The notes: generated by a model from the letters alone, not told the origin. 64,000 nt of DNA from Anaeramoeba flamelloides (GCA_027625915.1 JANTQA010000060.1:1736001-1800000), one strand, 5' to 3'. Positions 23,151-35,971 are shown, counted from the stretch's first letter. Numbers and translations are program-made.

Positions 23151-23528
23151 ACAAAAGATTTGATTTTGAGAAAATTTGAAAAGTTAAAAATTTTTTCTTT
23201 AATTATTTTTTATAGGCTGGTCTCGACTTTTTTTGCTCTCATTTTAAATCAAAATATGGGACACCAATTGAATGTCTAAATTAAAAACAAACAAAACTAT
23301 CTACTAGTTGTCATTTTTGAAATATAAGTTCTTTTTTTGAAATATTCTCAATTTTATATAAGTGTCAAGTCATTAAATTCGTGAAAAAATTAGCTGAAAT
23401 GAAAAAAATAGGGAAAATTATTAAATTTCAAATTTGGTAAAATTTCAAAATTGGTCAAATTCTCATTTTTTTTCAAAAAAGTTAATGTCATTTAAATATA
23501 TTGACTGTAGGTATTACAAAATCATTTT

Positions 23529-23580
23529 TAGGGTAGGTTAGAGTAGGTTAGGGTAGGTTAGAGTATGCTAGAGTAGGTTT
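23529..23580. repeat. Short tandem repeat of a 10-base telomere-like unit
   Basis: Five or so head-to-tail copies of GGTTAGRGTA, with one variant unit (TATGC in place of TAGGT). TTAGGG-like strings appear within it. It is short, imperfect and internal. Confidence 0.8.
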
Positions 23581-23954
23581 TTGGTGTTTGAATGGTATAC
23601 TAGAAAATTTTGACAAGGATTTTGAAAAAAAAATATAATTAAGTGATCAATTAGACTTTTGCAATTTTTTTCAAGGGGAAAAAAATTTACACTTAACTTT
23701 GGTGGTTAAAATTAGATTTCGAACAAATTTTTAAAAATATTTATTATTGATGATTTCAAAATTTTGGATTTTCTACAATTTAGTAATAAAATACTACCAA
23801 TCGCAAAATAATCGTTTTGCTTTTTCCTCCAACAACTATAAAAAAACATTAAAAACTTTCATACCAATTATAATAATCAAGAAACTCTTCAAAAATATGA
23901 AAAAGTTCAATTTGACCAATTTTGAAATTTGACCAAATTTGAAATTTAATAATA
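23581..23954. other. Intergenic A/T-rich stretch
   Basis: A 61-codon frame at 23747-23932 has no family resemblance. AATTTGACCAATTTTGAAATTT-like blocks repeat locally on both strands (about 23415-23460 and 23905-23945), giving another weak inverted repeat. Confidence 0.35.
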
Positions 23955-24435
23955 GACCCAAAAAAATACCCTGACAAGATTTTTAATTGTTAAAATTCGT
24001 AAAATTGTTGTTTAAATTCTTATATTGAAAATCATGTCCTTTTTTTTATGAATGTAACTTTTAAAATTATAACTCACCCACTTATCAAAATGATGACTAA
24101 TGAAATTGTACTTTTGCAAAATACCATTCAATCAATCAAAAAAAAAGAATAAAAATTATGATTTTTCCAACTCAAGTAAGTCTCGATAAATCCTCAATTA
24201 TTTTTTAAAAAAAAATAAGTAGATCTACTAATGTTATCAACCAATTACTTGATTATTCGATAGACACCCTACTTTTATGAAATATAGGTGGGAATATTAC
24301 TTGGATCATAACAAATTATTTAGTTAAAAAAAGGATTAAATATTAAATACAATCAATTACACAAAAATTTTCCTTATAGTTACAATTCAAAATCTTATCC
24401 TGGATTATATTAGTATCTGGTATTTTTTTCAATAC
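23955..24435. repeat. Family B foldback element, copy 2
   Basis: Same architecture as 119-602. The ends AAAAAAATACCCTGACAAGATTT (left) and, reversed, AAATACCAGATACTAATATAATC with AAGATTTTGAATTG (right) are long inverted repeats of about 100 bases. The middle contains CACCCACTTATCAAAATGATGACTAATGAAATT-type sequence shared with copy 1. Confidence 0.7.
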
Positions 24436-27400
24436 TAAAATCTATTTCCCAGTAAGTGGGGGTAATTTTTTTTTAAAATATATTTATTAAATTCAATTTC
24501 AAAAAAGTATTTTAATATGCATAATCATTAACTATCATATATTGATTCTTTGTAATAATTCAATTTTTTTCTTAGTATTGGTATACATTAATAACAGATA
24601 ATAAATTTTCTTATCTCGATTTTACCTTATATTTTTTCGGGGTAAAAATTGGTGTTTATTATTGTCTTTTTGGGCTGAAAAATCGTTATTATAACATTTT
24701 TAATCTCAATAAAATTCCAAATAGAATTAAATACATATAATTGCATTTGATTGTTTAAAAAATTATATGTACCTTTTCATATTTTCATTTTTTTATTTAA
24801 ATTGGTGTTATATTGTTTTCTCCAAAAAAAGTGCAATTGTTTTTTTTTTTTCATTTTTTGAAAATAGTTCAACAAACATCTTTTGAAAATAAAACATTAG
24901 TAATTAATTCAACAGGTATTAATATTTGACTTAATTTGGTATTGTCAATCAACAAATGCCTCCACTAACAAAGATTATTTTTTATGAAATTAAACAAAAA
25001 ATCCCACTTTTTTGGAAATAACTGATCACAAAAAAATTAAAGTTTCTGATTTGTTTATTTTTTTACTTATATTTTTAATATTATTTTTTTGATTTATAAT
25101 AAATATAGAATAGAAATTTGATCTTTTTTTGTTTCTTTTTTTTTTTTTTTTTCTTATTCTAACAAGGACAACAAATACCTAAGAATAAAAAAGGATTGCT
25201 TAAGTATAAAATAAAATACTAAATAGAAAGTACACATCTTAAAATAATTTTAATAATTTCAAGTAAAAAAATTGGATAAAATGATACAAGAATACATTTC
25301 GCTAATTCTATCTCAAAAAATTTATATATTATTATATTTTTATTACTTATTTTTTCTTCTTGATTTTTTCCTTCAGTTTGCAATATTTTTTCTTTTTCCT
25401 CAAACCAAACAATTAAAAATTTTAACTTATTTGAAATTTTAATAAATTTTATTTTAATTAACATATATATTATTTAAATTTTAAACCTTTTTCATTTAAT
25501 TCCTTAATTTTTAATAATAATTTCCATTAAAGATCTGTTAAATTATAATGATTATTTCGTTGTTGATTCATCAACTTTCATTGAAAAATTCAATTGATTT
25601 TCAATCAAATTTTATAATATTTTTAAAATATTTATTCAATGGTGGTTTTAATTCATATTATTTTTATTGTTATGTGAATAAAAATCCTTTAAATTTTTTT
25701 TTTCCTTATAATGTACCTATGGGATCCTATGAAATATTATATATAAACTTGAATTTTTATCAATCAAAATAAGTACAAATTCACAATATATTTTTTTCAT
25801 GGTAAGCTACTCCTCGGTTACCCAGTAAGCCCAGGGTAGGCAAATAGACTTTTAAATACAAAATGGGTGATCAAACACAAGAAAAGTTTTTAAAAAAGAA
25901 ACCTTTAGTAAGGGTTATTCTTTGATTGATTTTTTATTCAATATTTGATGAAAAAAATTAAGGTACTTTTTTTGAGATCCCCAAAATCACTCTAATTATG
26001 AGTTTCAATCAAAAAACCAACCCCCACATTGTTTTATAACTTAAAAACCAACTAAATAGTCTTACACTCTTCAATTTGGTTTTAGGGAAATTAATAAAAT
26101 AAATTTACAAAAATTGATTTTTTGGGCAACTATTAAATCACATACCAAGCCCAAGATCGATCAGCTAAGAACCAAATTAACAAGTAGACACACCCAACAC
26201 GAGATTATCTTATTTAAATTTTCAGGGATTATAAACCTTAAGGGATATATTAATATTTAGAAATTAAACTGAGAACTTATTTAAAGATCTTGTAAATTAT
26301 TTTTTGTAATTTGTGTTTTGGCTATTGAAATGGGCTAGAGTTAACCCGATTTAATCAATTTCTTATTTGATTCTAATTTTTTTAAAATCCCCAATTCGCA
26401 TGTTTCCAAATAAAAACAAAAAATTAACCTCTTCTTTTAATTAATAATTATGTTAATTCCTGAAAAGCTGAAAACATATTTTTAGTTTTATGTTGTAAAG
26501 TATTGTTTTTGAAAGAAAATTTATACTTTTGTTATTATTTTTTTGTTTTTATAATTTCAATTCAAATATCAGCCAATAAAACTAATTGGAATCCTCGATT
26601 TAATAAATGAATATACGAATTAAGTTTAACAAAATGATATCACTGAAATTAATATTTATTAATCACTAATTTTTTATCCCTTATTCTTTGAAAAAAGTTG
26701 GTTTTCTGATTTTCAAAAAATGAAAAAAAAATCTAAAAAAATATTTCAATTTTGTAGAACTTTTTTTAATTAATTTTTTCGGTCTTCTACACAAGAACCA
26801 CCATTAAAAACTTCGATTATTTTTGTCAGAAATAATAATTGAGTTTGAATTTTGAGGATAAAATTAAAAATATTCCTCAATATCTTCAAGAAAATTTTAT
26901 TTTGAAAAAACAAATTTAATCTTAAAACAAAAACAAAATTTCAAAGTAAAATCTTTACATGACTTTAATACTTTGATTATTATCACCATGGTTCTTAAAT
27001 CAATACAGTTATTTTTCAATTGGTTCAAAAAATCAATTTGTTGAGAAACTAAAAAGTTTTAGCTCAAATTTGAAAAAAATTGATCTTATGAATAAATTTT
27101 CTATTCTAAGGTTTCTTAGTCGATCAGTATTTTTCGACACTTAGATATAATTCGATTGTAAAGTATATCAACAAACAAACATTTTAAAAGTTTGTCCATT
27201 TGTAATAGAGTACATATCACTTAACTTAATTCTTAATTGGAAACACCAATAGAACCTGAACATGTAAAGTTCAATCTATTAAAAAAAGAAACAAATTACT
27301 TCCGATGTTTAATTCAATATATTATTTTCAACCAAACCAAAAAAGTATAGTCTTAAGTTTCGTTTCATATCGAAATTGTTGGAGTGATTTTCTAAATCTC

Positions 27401-28085
27401 AAAAAAAGTAAATTGTTTCAACAAATTTTTAATATTGGATCTATCAAAGAATAACCCATATCAAAAGATAGTATTAAAAAAATTGTTATTGTGTTGAACC
27501 CTTCATTTTGTATTTAATTATACTTTTTTTCTTTTATTTATTGATCTTACTTTTCATTTTCAGTTTCTCTTAACGTTTTCAATTAAAAATACTTTTGAAA
27601 AATATATCTCTAAAAGATTCTTAACAATGAAACAAAAATAGAAGAGGTACCCTTTTCATGAAACTAAAGGTTTTTTTAACTTTTTACCTCTTTTTTTTTT
27701 TGATTTGAGGATTTATTTGATCAATTATTCCAAAAAATTGTGAAAATGAAAAACACTATAATTGAGCGAAAAAAGTTGATTTCTAAATCTTTGAAAATTG
27801 ATCACAATTTGAACTAGTACGAAGACTGGTGGTGTTTAAAAATAACAGTAAAGTGTGCCTCAACAGTAAAATAAATAAATGTAAACATTTTTGTATTTAA
27901 TTTAATCTAGGCTTTAAAAGGTTGTATTTCTGGTCAAAGTTAAAAAAGACACTGATTTTAAAATTTGTACAAACCTGTTCTAATTAAGGCACAATTCTGG
28001 AATAAAAAACATTTCTGGAAAACAAAAATCATTTTTTTTATTTTACTTTTTCCAAAACTAAATAATACTGAACACATTACTCCAA
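24436..28085. other. Gene-poor A/T-rich region upstream of thioredoxin
   Basis: No supported gene. A less A/T-rich patch lies at about 25800-25860 (CTCCTCGGTTACCCAGTAAG). A half-copy of the hairpin of 35972-36059 lies at about 26165-26258. The 74-codon frame at 25548-25772 has no resemblance that I recognise. Confidence 0.35.
26165..26258. repeat. Partial copy of the 36-kb hairpin repeat
   Basis: It carries AATTAACAAGTAGACACACC, then AACACGAGATTATCTT, then AGGGATTATAAACCTTAAG. These match the loop and right arm of the inverted repeat at 35972-36059, with a few differences. The left arm is missing or has decayed. Confidence 0.6.
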
Positions 28086-28502
28086 ATGTTTAATCTTGTA
28101 AAATCAATTCAAACTCAAACCACACACACAAACCCATCGATGATCCTTTCTCGTCTCTTGTCAAAGTATGTCCATAACATTAAAAGCCCAAAGGATTTTG
28201 AGAAATATGTTTTGAAATCAAAAGTCCCAACAATTGTTGATTTCTATGCAAAATGGTGCGCGCCTTGTAAAGGACTGATGCCCAAATTGGTGAAGCATGT
28301 AGAAAAAGCTGATGGCAAGTTAACAATGGCTAAAATTGATATCGATGATCAAGGTGTTGAACAAACAATTGTAAATCATAGAGTACGTAGTGTGCCTTCG
28401 GTGTTTGCATACCACAATGGTAAAATTGTAGATCAATTTGTTGGCCTTCCAGCAAACAAGTTCATTACAGACTTTGTTGATAAACTGAAAAAATTAAACT
28501 AA
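28086..28502 (+). CDS. Thioredoxin, probably targeted to a mitochondrion-related organelle
   Basis: Single exon, 138 residues. The thioredoxin fold covers about residues 33-138. The redox site is WCAPC at 57-61 (C58 and C61), the cis-proline is P104 in RSVPSVF, and the buried acid is in VDFYA. The canonical bacterial and mitochondrial active site is WCGPC; here Ala replaces Gly, as in a number of thioredoxins. Residues 1-32 form an extension with Arg, Lys, Ser and Thr and no acidic residue, typical of a matrix-type presequence. M19 is a second possible start that would shorten it. Role: dithiol reductant for organelle proteins such as peroxiredoxins (family knowledge). No partner gene is nearby. 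Confidence 0.92.
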   Translation: MFNLVKSIQTQTTHTNPSMILSRLLSKYVHNIKSPKDFEKYVLKSKVPTIVDFYAKWCAPCKGLMPKLVKHVEKADGKLTMAKIDIDDQGVEQTIVNHRVRSVPSVFAYHNGKIVDQFVGLPANKFITDFVDKLKKLN

Positions 28503-29699
28503 GCAAGTTAGTTTGCTTGCTAATTCTTAATTTTTCCCAAAGAAGTGAGAAATTCTTAATAAGACAGCAACCTTTAACCAGACCATTTTTTGAAACAATT
28601 GGAATAATATTTTTGAACACTCTTTCAAGACTTTTTCAACTATTGGTTTGAATAACTAGTTTTTAAATCAATTCGATGTCTTTTATCTAACGTATATATA
28701 ATTCTTCTTATTTTTAATAAAGTGATCTCTTCCTTTTAAAAAAAATTTTTTTTTTGTTGGTTTTTTCTTTTTTGACTTTTTTTTTTCTTCTTTTTCTTCA
28801 TTTTCCTTTTGTAGTTTAAAAAAATTTCTTTGTTACCATTTCACCAAGAACAGAAACCCAGAGTCCCTTTAGGAAAAACTGGGGTCAATTTATTTTATTT
28901 TTCGAGATTTTAAAGTGTTGTCATTTTTGACTTCAAAATTTCTACATGTCAAAAGAAGAATTTTCGAAAAAAAATTTGATAGCTTATTTGTACTTATTGT
29001 TTTTCATTTTCCTTTATTCCCTTCCTTTTCGTTTTTCAACTCTCCAAAATATCAATAAAAAGAATATAAAGTAAGACCGAAAGAAAAAGAGTCAACCAAT
29101 TTCCCACAAACTGCTTGATATTTATTTGTAAAAAAAAAAAAGAAGAAAGGCAACATTTTTCTCCTTTCTTCACAAGAATTGGTATTTAGAACATTTACTG
29201 TGGTTTAGATAAATTTTAAAAACAATTTTGATTTTCTTGAGACACAGGCCTTTGCTCCAATCAATAGGAAAGATTATTTACTTCATTTTCCTACTTTAGT
29301 TGGACAAGAAGAGCTATCAGGTGAATAAATTATCGTTTGTTGTCTCTATTTATTGGTTGTTTGTTTTTTATTACTATCAACTAAGGTAGAGAGCCTTAGG
29401 AGAAACCTCAATTCAAAGAATAGTAAAGACTTGATAAAGGAAATCTGTTGAAATTTTTACTTTTTTTATAAGAATAAACCAAATTAACGATTATTTAGAA
29501 ATAGGGGGGGGGCAATTAAGTTTGGATTATGGTCCTTATCTATAAAAGAAATGTATGAACAAATCATCAATTTAAAAAAAAAAAAAAATATATTAGAAAA
29601 AATTTGTTGGTCATTTTAATTGGAAAGTCTCCTTCAAAATTTCTTAATTTCTTTAAAAATTATAATAGTTGAAAAAAAGATATTTTTATATGAAAATGT
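28503..29699. other. 3' flank of thioredoxin and spacer
   Basis: An inverted repeat CAAGTTAGTTTGCTTGC lies right after the stop. An AATAAA at 28716-28721 may be the poly(A) signal. A G8 run occurs near 29507. No further gene is seen. Confidence 0.4.
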
Positions 29700-30075
29700 G
29701 TGAATTTAACAATAAATACAATTTTCTCATTTTTCTTAAAGTTGATTTGGCATTTTAGTTATTGTTTTTTTTAAATTGACTTTTTAAAAAAATAAGAACA
29801 ATAATCTTCAAGATAAAAAAAAAGAAAAAGAAAAGAAAAATAAAAAAAGAAAAGAAAAAGAAGGCAAAATAAAAATAATCAAGGAGAAAAGAAGAAAAGA
29901 AAAAAAAAGTAAAAATCAAAAAAAAAAAAAATATATCAAATGTGAAAAAATGATTCTGATCTAAAAATTTAATATTTTATTTTGAGAAGAATAATGAATT
30001 AAACTGATAGAATATAATATATTTTTTGAATACAATGGGCTCCTTTGACTGAAGGGGGTTTATGTAACTATTAAT
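29700..30075. repeat. Family F dispersed repeat, copy 3
   Basis: TTCTTAAAGTTGATTTGGCA, a poly-T stretch, a long A/G tract (about 29780-29930), GATTCTGATCTAAAAATTTAA and TTTTGAGAAGAATAATGAATT occur in this order. All are shared with 6600-6935. It ends near CTCCTTTGACTGAAGGGGGT. Confidence 0.65.
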
Positions 30076-32001
30076 AATAATACAATTATAATTATTATAA
30101 AAATAATTTAATTTTTTAAAATGATTTTTTCATTTTTACGTTTTCATTTTGTTTTTTCAATTCTGTAGCAATTTACATTAAATCTGAATTTTTTTATTGG
30201 GTGATTGGTATTTAGTAAAAGTTCAGAAATTTTGAATAAACAAATTCCCACATATTTTTTTTATTGTGCCTCAATTTTTGATTGTTCTTTTATTCTTAAT
30301 GAACTTTTAATCTATTTAGAAATATATTCTTTAGTTGTGTTTGCTGCATTATTTTTTATTTATTATTATTATTATTATTTATTTTTATTTATTTTATCTT
30401 ATGTGTATTTTAGAAAGTATAAATTACTGTTAATATTTCAATTGGCTTTTATTTCAATTAAGTATTTCTAATAGATTTTTTTTGATAATAATAGTTTTTT
30501 CAAATTGAATTTTGGATGATGAAAATTTTTTAAGGTTGGTTTAAGTGGAGGATGGGTATTTTATATGTAAAAATATGATTGGAAAAGCATTGTTTTGGTA
30601 ATAATTATCAATGATTTGAGTTAATAAATAAATATGATTGGTTAAATATTTTTACTAGTATAAAAGAATAAAAAAAAAATTCTTATTTTTTGTTTACTCT
30701 GCTGTTTCGGTTACTATAAACATTTATATTATAATCATGTATATTCAATTAAGAACAGAGTTTTTAATATTTTGGTTTTTTTTTTTTTTTTTTTTTTTTT
30801 TCATCTTTCTTTTCTTTTTCTTTTTCTTTTTATCTTTCTCTTTCTTTATTGTTCTTAAAATCAAATACAAGGAAGGTGTTAATTTCCAATTATTGTAAAA
30901 TTGTAATATACTTTGTCAAAAAATATTTTAATTGTATTGGATGAATAATTTATCCTAAGGGGTAATATTTTCATTTGAAATTTGATGTATTTAAAAAAAA
31001 TAAAAGAATTTGTATTATAAATTTGCCATGGTGACCTATGTTTGATTACTTAATAAAACACTAATGTTTGTTACCGTTGTTTTGTTTTTGTGTGGAATTT
31101 CAACTTTCAATTGATAATTTTTTGAAGAAAATTAGGAATTGAGAAACAGTCAGTCATCAAAATTTATATGTTAAATTCAAAAAAAAAAAAAACTACCTTA
31201 TTTAATAAACCAAATTTCATAATTCGTGACAAACTTTTTTATTATTATTTTTTTCTTTTTTCATTTGTCTTTTAATAAATAAAATAATTATACTATGTTT
31301 TTATTTATTCATCTATATTGTTTATTCTCTGGTAAAACTTTAGTAATAGACATTATTATCTAAAAAAAAAAGCAATTAAACAAAATTTTTTCTGATAAAA
31401 AATATGCATCAATTTTTGAAATTTGGCATACTTGATAAAAATTAAATTTTTGCACAAACTCTTCTATAATTATGGGTAATTATTCCAAATCATAACCACT
31501 TTGAAAATTATTCAAAACAACACAATAAATTCCCAAAATTGTTTAAGGCAATTTCTTCCTAATAATGAGCAAAATAAAATTCGATTTAAAAATAAACAAT
31601 TAAAATTAAAAAAGAAATTTCTTTGTTACTAAAACAATAGTGTAACTAATTCTAATATTAATCATACCCTACTAATAAATTAATTTTAAATTAATATCTT
31701 TTTTCAAAAATTAATTTTTTTTTTACATTTTTATTTAAAAAAACATTAAAAAAGTATTGATAATTTTGAGAATCAAAATAAAAAATTTAAAATAAGAAAT
31801 AAATATTTTATTTATTCAATTTTTCATCAAAAAAAAAAAATAAAAATAAGAAAAAGAAAAAAAAATAATAAATAATAAAAAATAAAAAAAAAAAAAATCA
31901 AAAAAATATCATTAACTATCAATAAGTAACAAAACGAAAATATATTAAAAAAACGCCAAAGGAAGATAAATATTTTTTAATTTATCTTTTCCATTAAAAA
32001 A
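30076..32001. other. A/T-rich spacer downstream of the minus-strand gene at 32002
   Basis: Long T-run and pyrimidine tract at about 30777-30845 and poly-A tracts around 31820-31900. The 88-codon frame at 30205-30471 is Phe/Tyr/Ile-rich by composition and is not supported as a gene. Confidence 0.4.
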
Positions 32002-32100
32002 TTAATTAAAAAAAAAGTTTTCAATCTGATCATTTTGTAATGATTCTAAATCTAAATCGAAATTATTTAAAGAAATCACATTCAAACTATTATTATCAAC

Positions 32101-32132
<32 letters not shown>

Positions 32133-32703
32133 GATCAACATTATTATTCTTATTACAATTTGAAAGGTCTTCATCTCTTTCAATGATTTCGGAATAAGTA
32201 TTTAATTGAAACTGATCAACATTTAAGATGTTATTCTGATGGCTAGAAAGATCTAAATCCAAAATATTTGAAAAGGATTGGAACGAATCTTTGCATTCAT
32301 CTAAAGAAGTATCAAGCTGGGAAGAATTAAAAACATTTGACAAATGGCTTTGATTGAGATTTTGATCAGAGAAAAAGGTTTGATCACAAATTTCTTTTTG
32401 ATCTTGAATAATAATTTTCTCATGTTCAACATCAACATCAACATTATCAATGTTATCTAAATGAAAATCACTATTATCAGAATCAATATTATTGGGATTA
32501 AAATTACAGTTTGTGCCAAATAACAAATAATCGTTGTTAGTGTTATTTAAAGCAAAATCAGAAAACAAAGGATCATAATTTCGAGTGGGAAAATCAACAA
32601 ATTTTGACATATTTTGAGATGACGTTGAATATTGTTCACCAGTAGCTTGTGAAATCTGATTATCATAATTATCATAAAAATTACAATTATTAATTCCATA
32701 ATT

Positions 32704-32745
<42 letters not shown>

Positions 32746-33861
32746 ATTATTAATATTATTATTAATATTATTAATATTATTATTATTAGAATTAATAAGC
32801 TTAATATTATTATTAATAGGAAAATTAATATTTAAATTAATGGTTTCAGATTTGCTAATTGGTTTTTGCGTGAATTTATTCAGATCTTCTTCTTTTGTCT
32901 TGTTTGTTGCAAATTCTTCACTCGGATTTGATACATTTAAAACATTAAAATTTCTAGGTTTATTTGCAATTTTTATTTTATGAGAATTTTTACAAAGATT
33001 ATTGTTTTGTTCTGGTTGTTTTTGACAACTAGATTTCGAAACAATATCTCTATCCCCGTAATTCCGTTTCCTTGTATTGTTCTTAATATTACAAGATTGT
33101 TTTTTCGTTTGATCATCTTGGCAGGTACCATGAAGCCATTTACGTAAAAAATCATTGGAAAATTGTTTGATGTAGGGAAGAACATTTTCTTTGTTATTTT
33201 GCTTATTTAATCTTTTCGCTTTTGTTTTTCTTCGGGTTTGAGTAAGGGTAAGGGGCTTGGCTTTGGTTTTTGCTTTGGTTTGTGTTTTTTGATTTTTTTT
33301 TTTCAAAACATTTTTTTTTCTCTTGTTTGATCTTTTGTTTCGAATACCATTACCATTACCATTTCCTTTCTTTACGCTACTTGCTTTTTGTTTATGTTTA
33401 GAATCATTATTACGCTTGTCGTTAGTTCCATCCCGTATGATCATACGTAAAGAATCAGGTGAATCAGTTGTTCTTGGGTTACTTTTTAATCCCTTCCTGC
33501 GATAAAAGGTCCCCCAACAATTTCTCGTACCTGAGCTTCCCTGCTGGTAAGCAACCATTAAAGAAAGCAACAAAACGGAATCGAAGTAAACAGAAACGAT
33601 CTTCTTAGGATCATCCGTGCTGAACTTTTCGACAAAATATTTTGGAAATTTCGTTCGGAAAAGCTCCAAACGTTTGCTCCTTGTCATAGGTAAGCTTTTT
33701 AATAATAACCCCTGTTCTTCCTTACTTAAACGAGACCATGCACTAAGATGTTTTTTTTCAAAATCATCCATCGTCAAAGTCCCTTGCAGGCCATGAGTTA
33801 GTTTTTTACGTAAATAGCCCGAAACCATAATACGTTCCGCTTTTCTTTGTCGAATACTCAT
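32002..33861 (-). CDS. Unrecognised 619-residue protein, low-complexity, possibly nuclear
   Basis: I start it at the ATG at 33861 (MSIRQRKAERIMVSGYLRKK). The frame is open for 24 more codons, but these are Phe-rich and look non-coding. Residues 1-135 are of normal complexity and probably a folded domain (LSAWSRLSKEEQGLLLKSLP, then FPKYFVEKFSTDDPKKIVSV); I do not recognise the family. Residues about 164-230 are strongly basic, with KRSNKRKK- and KAKTKAK-type clusters that could act as a nuclear localisation signal. A second short normal-complexity patch is FLRKWLHGTCQDDQ. The rest is Asn-rich (an Asn run at about 354-387) and acidic, with repeated LDL/FDLDL motifs and an Asp run near 575-586. 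The end looks like an acidic activation segment. A transcription-related role is only an inference from composition. Confidence 0.75.
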
Positions 33862-33933
33862 AGTGTAATGGTAGTTTGTTGAAAAGCAAGAAAAATATTC
33901 GAAAAACAAAAAAAAAAAAAAAATGATCTGCAA

Positions 33934-35289
33934 AACAGTGGCATTTCTTGAAACAAAATTATTCAGTATTTGTGTTCGAGATCATTTAGTTATCAAAACA
34001 ATTAAATGGGACACTAAGAGTTGGTTTCCATTTTAAAAAATTCTTGATCTTTTCGGAATGAGTCATTTTGGATGGGTTTTCAAATGACGAATATTTATTT
34101 ACGATTTTGTAAAAAAAATTTAAAATTTATTCAAACTCGTACTTTTTTTTGAAGAGTTTTAGCGTTGTTATCCAATTTTCAATCTGAAAATTGGATAAAT
34201 GCCCAATTAATAATTTTTTTTGTTTTTGGGAATTTTCAAGAGTTTTTTTTTTTGTTCGAGAAAAAAAAAAAAAAAAATAATTTTGACAGTCTAGTTATTG
34301 TCAACAAAGGTTGAAAGAGTTTAAATTGGTTGGTTTGGGTTGGTTTTTTTTTTTCTAAAAAGTTAGAAAATTATTTATAAAAAAAGTGTCTTTCGAAAGT
34401 TGACAAGTTTTAGTTAAGAAGATCAATTAATAGAATTCTCCAAAATTTTGGAAAATTTTTAAGAGTCTCCAGAGTTTAGTCAACTGAAAAAAAAAAAAAA
34501 AAAACAAAAAAAAAACAAAAAATAATAAAAAAAAAATTGTTTTGTGGAAACAATAAAGTACCTCGTAGAAAATGTTAAAGGTTAAATTGTGAAAAGGAGT
34601 TAATTTTATAATCAAACAAAACAAGCTTCAAAAAAAAAATTCTGTATTAAGCGTACCTTTAAGTTCTTTAGATTAAGGTTAACTTTTTTTTTTTTTTTTT
34701 CAACACCCAACCAAAGCAATGTGAAGAAAACTTTTTTTGTTGTGATTAAAAAAAACATCCCAACAAAAAAAAAAAATTAAATTTAAAAAAAAAAACACAA
34801 AAAGAGTCTAAACATAAAAATTTTTATGAAAAGAAAAAAATGAAAATTTTAAAAAAAATGAAAATAGACTTTTGATAGAATAAAGCTAATTTGGACATTT
34901 ACAGTGAGTTTTACAAGATTTGAGATGTATTTTGGAAAAATTAATAATTTTAAATCGATCGAATTTAAAATATATACCTTTTTCAAAAATTAATCCAATT
35001 ACAATCGAATTTGTATTCGTCAGATTTCTTTTTCTAAATTAAAAAGATCAAAAAGAAATTTTTTTACAAAGAAAAATCCAAAACTTCAACTCAAGAAAAG
35101 AAACGCTTTCTATTCTTCTCGTTTCTTGGGCATTGTGATTTTTTGAATCCAATAGCTATTAAAGATTTAAGATACTGTAAAAAGATTTGTAAGCAACAAA
35201 TACAGAGAAAATTTTCTTGGTGTAGGGTCATATCAAGAAGTAATTAATCTTGTGTCTCAGTTTGTTTTTTCAGTTCTAAGAGTTGTCTA
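33934..35289. other. A/T-rich spacer
   Basis: Contains several poly-A and poly-T runs (34258-34277, 34486-34530, 34685-34700). An inverted pair around ATTTTCAATCTGAAAATTGGATAAA lies at 34174-34200. No gene is supported. Confidence 0.35.
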
Positions 35290-35672
35290 TTACTTGCCTT
35301 TCTCATCTTCTACATGATTTTTCCCTTTCTTTTTTTCATCCGAATGCTTATCAACATTAAGAATCTTTTTTTTTTTTTAACGTGATCTTAAAGAAACCAC
35401 ACACAACACTTTGCACCCCAGAAAAAACACAAGGGGCAAAATTTCAAATCACCCTAAACAATTCCTCGCTCTCTTTCTTATAGCAAATTTTTTCAAATAG
35501 AATATTTCTAAGAATATTCCACAAAGCATTTGCAAGTACCTTTTAATACAAAGTCCCGATCTTTGGGTGCACTTTTAAGCACACCAAAAATTCTTTTTTC
35601 TCTCTCTTCAGCGAATTTTAAAAGTTTTTTTATGTTAGTGGTTTGGGAAATGTTAAGGGGATCAAACCTCAT
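35290..35672 (-). CDS. Possible tiny two-exon gene, 65 residues, unrecognised
   Basis: The first exon would be 35672-35550 and encodes 41 charge-balanced residues (MRFDPLNISQTTNIKKLLKF, then AEEREKRIFGVLKSAPKDRDF). A GTATTA donor follows, the same donor hexamer as in the DENN gene. After an acceptor in an A-rich stretch, 35364-35290 continues in phase with 24 residues starting ILNVDKHSDEKKKG and ends in TAA. Composition is coding-like and unlike the Phe/Ile/Leu-rich shadow frames nearby. The frame is also open upstream of the ATG, so a further upstream exon is possible. Weaknesses: short, no known family, and the intron is inferred from GT-AG and phase alone. Confidence 0.35.
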
Positions 35673-35869
35673 CTTGTTCTCTTTGAAATTCTTCAATTTT
35701 CCATTCCTTTTGAATTTGGCAGTTTAACTTGAAAATATTTTAATACAAACAAGAAAAAGTACCCCAAAGAGAAAGAGAAAAAGAAAAAAAGAAATTTCTT
35801 TCTTGTGATTTGAAAAGAATAAAGAAAGATAAAAGAAGATCAAGTGTAAATTTTTACAACCAAAAGGAT

Positions 35870-35971
35870 TTAGCCTTCCGTTAAACCGCCACGCAGAACG
35901 GTGTGTGTCCTCTTCAAGTGATGCTTTTCAAAGTACTTGTCCCCAAAATAACTCGAAACTTTGACTAAGTT
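35870..35971 (-). other. Short GC-richer open stretch, coding-like but orphan
   Basis: On the minus strand 33 codons are open, including VSSYFGDKYFEKHHLKR and THTVLRGGLTEG, before a TAA. Base composition is clearly richer in G and C than its surroundings, with CGCCACGCAGAACGG on the plus strand. It abuts the hairpin at 35972. It may be a 3' exon of a minus-strand gene, perhaps linked to 35290-35672, but I find no convincing join. The plus strand is also open here. Confidence 0.25.

Noticed and set aside
25548-25772. 74-codon plus-strand gene
   Set aside because: Composition follows the A/T-rich background and nothing recognisable is encoded.
33862-33933. N-terminal extension of the 32002-33861 gene
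   Set aside because: The extra 24 codons are a Phe-rich translation of an A-run on the plus strand; the ATG at 33861 starts normal-complexity sequence.
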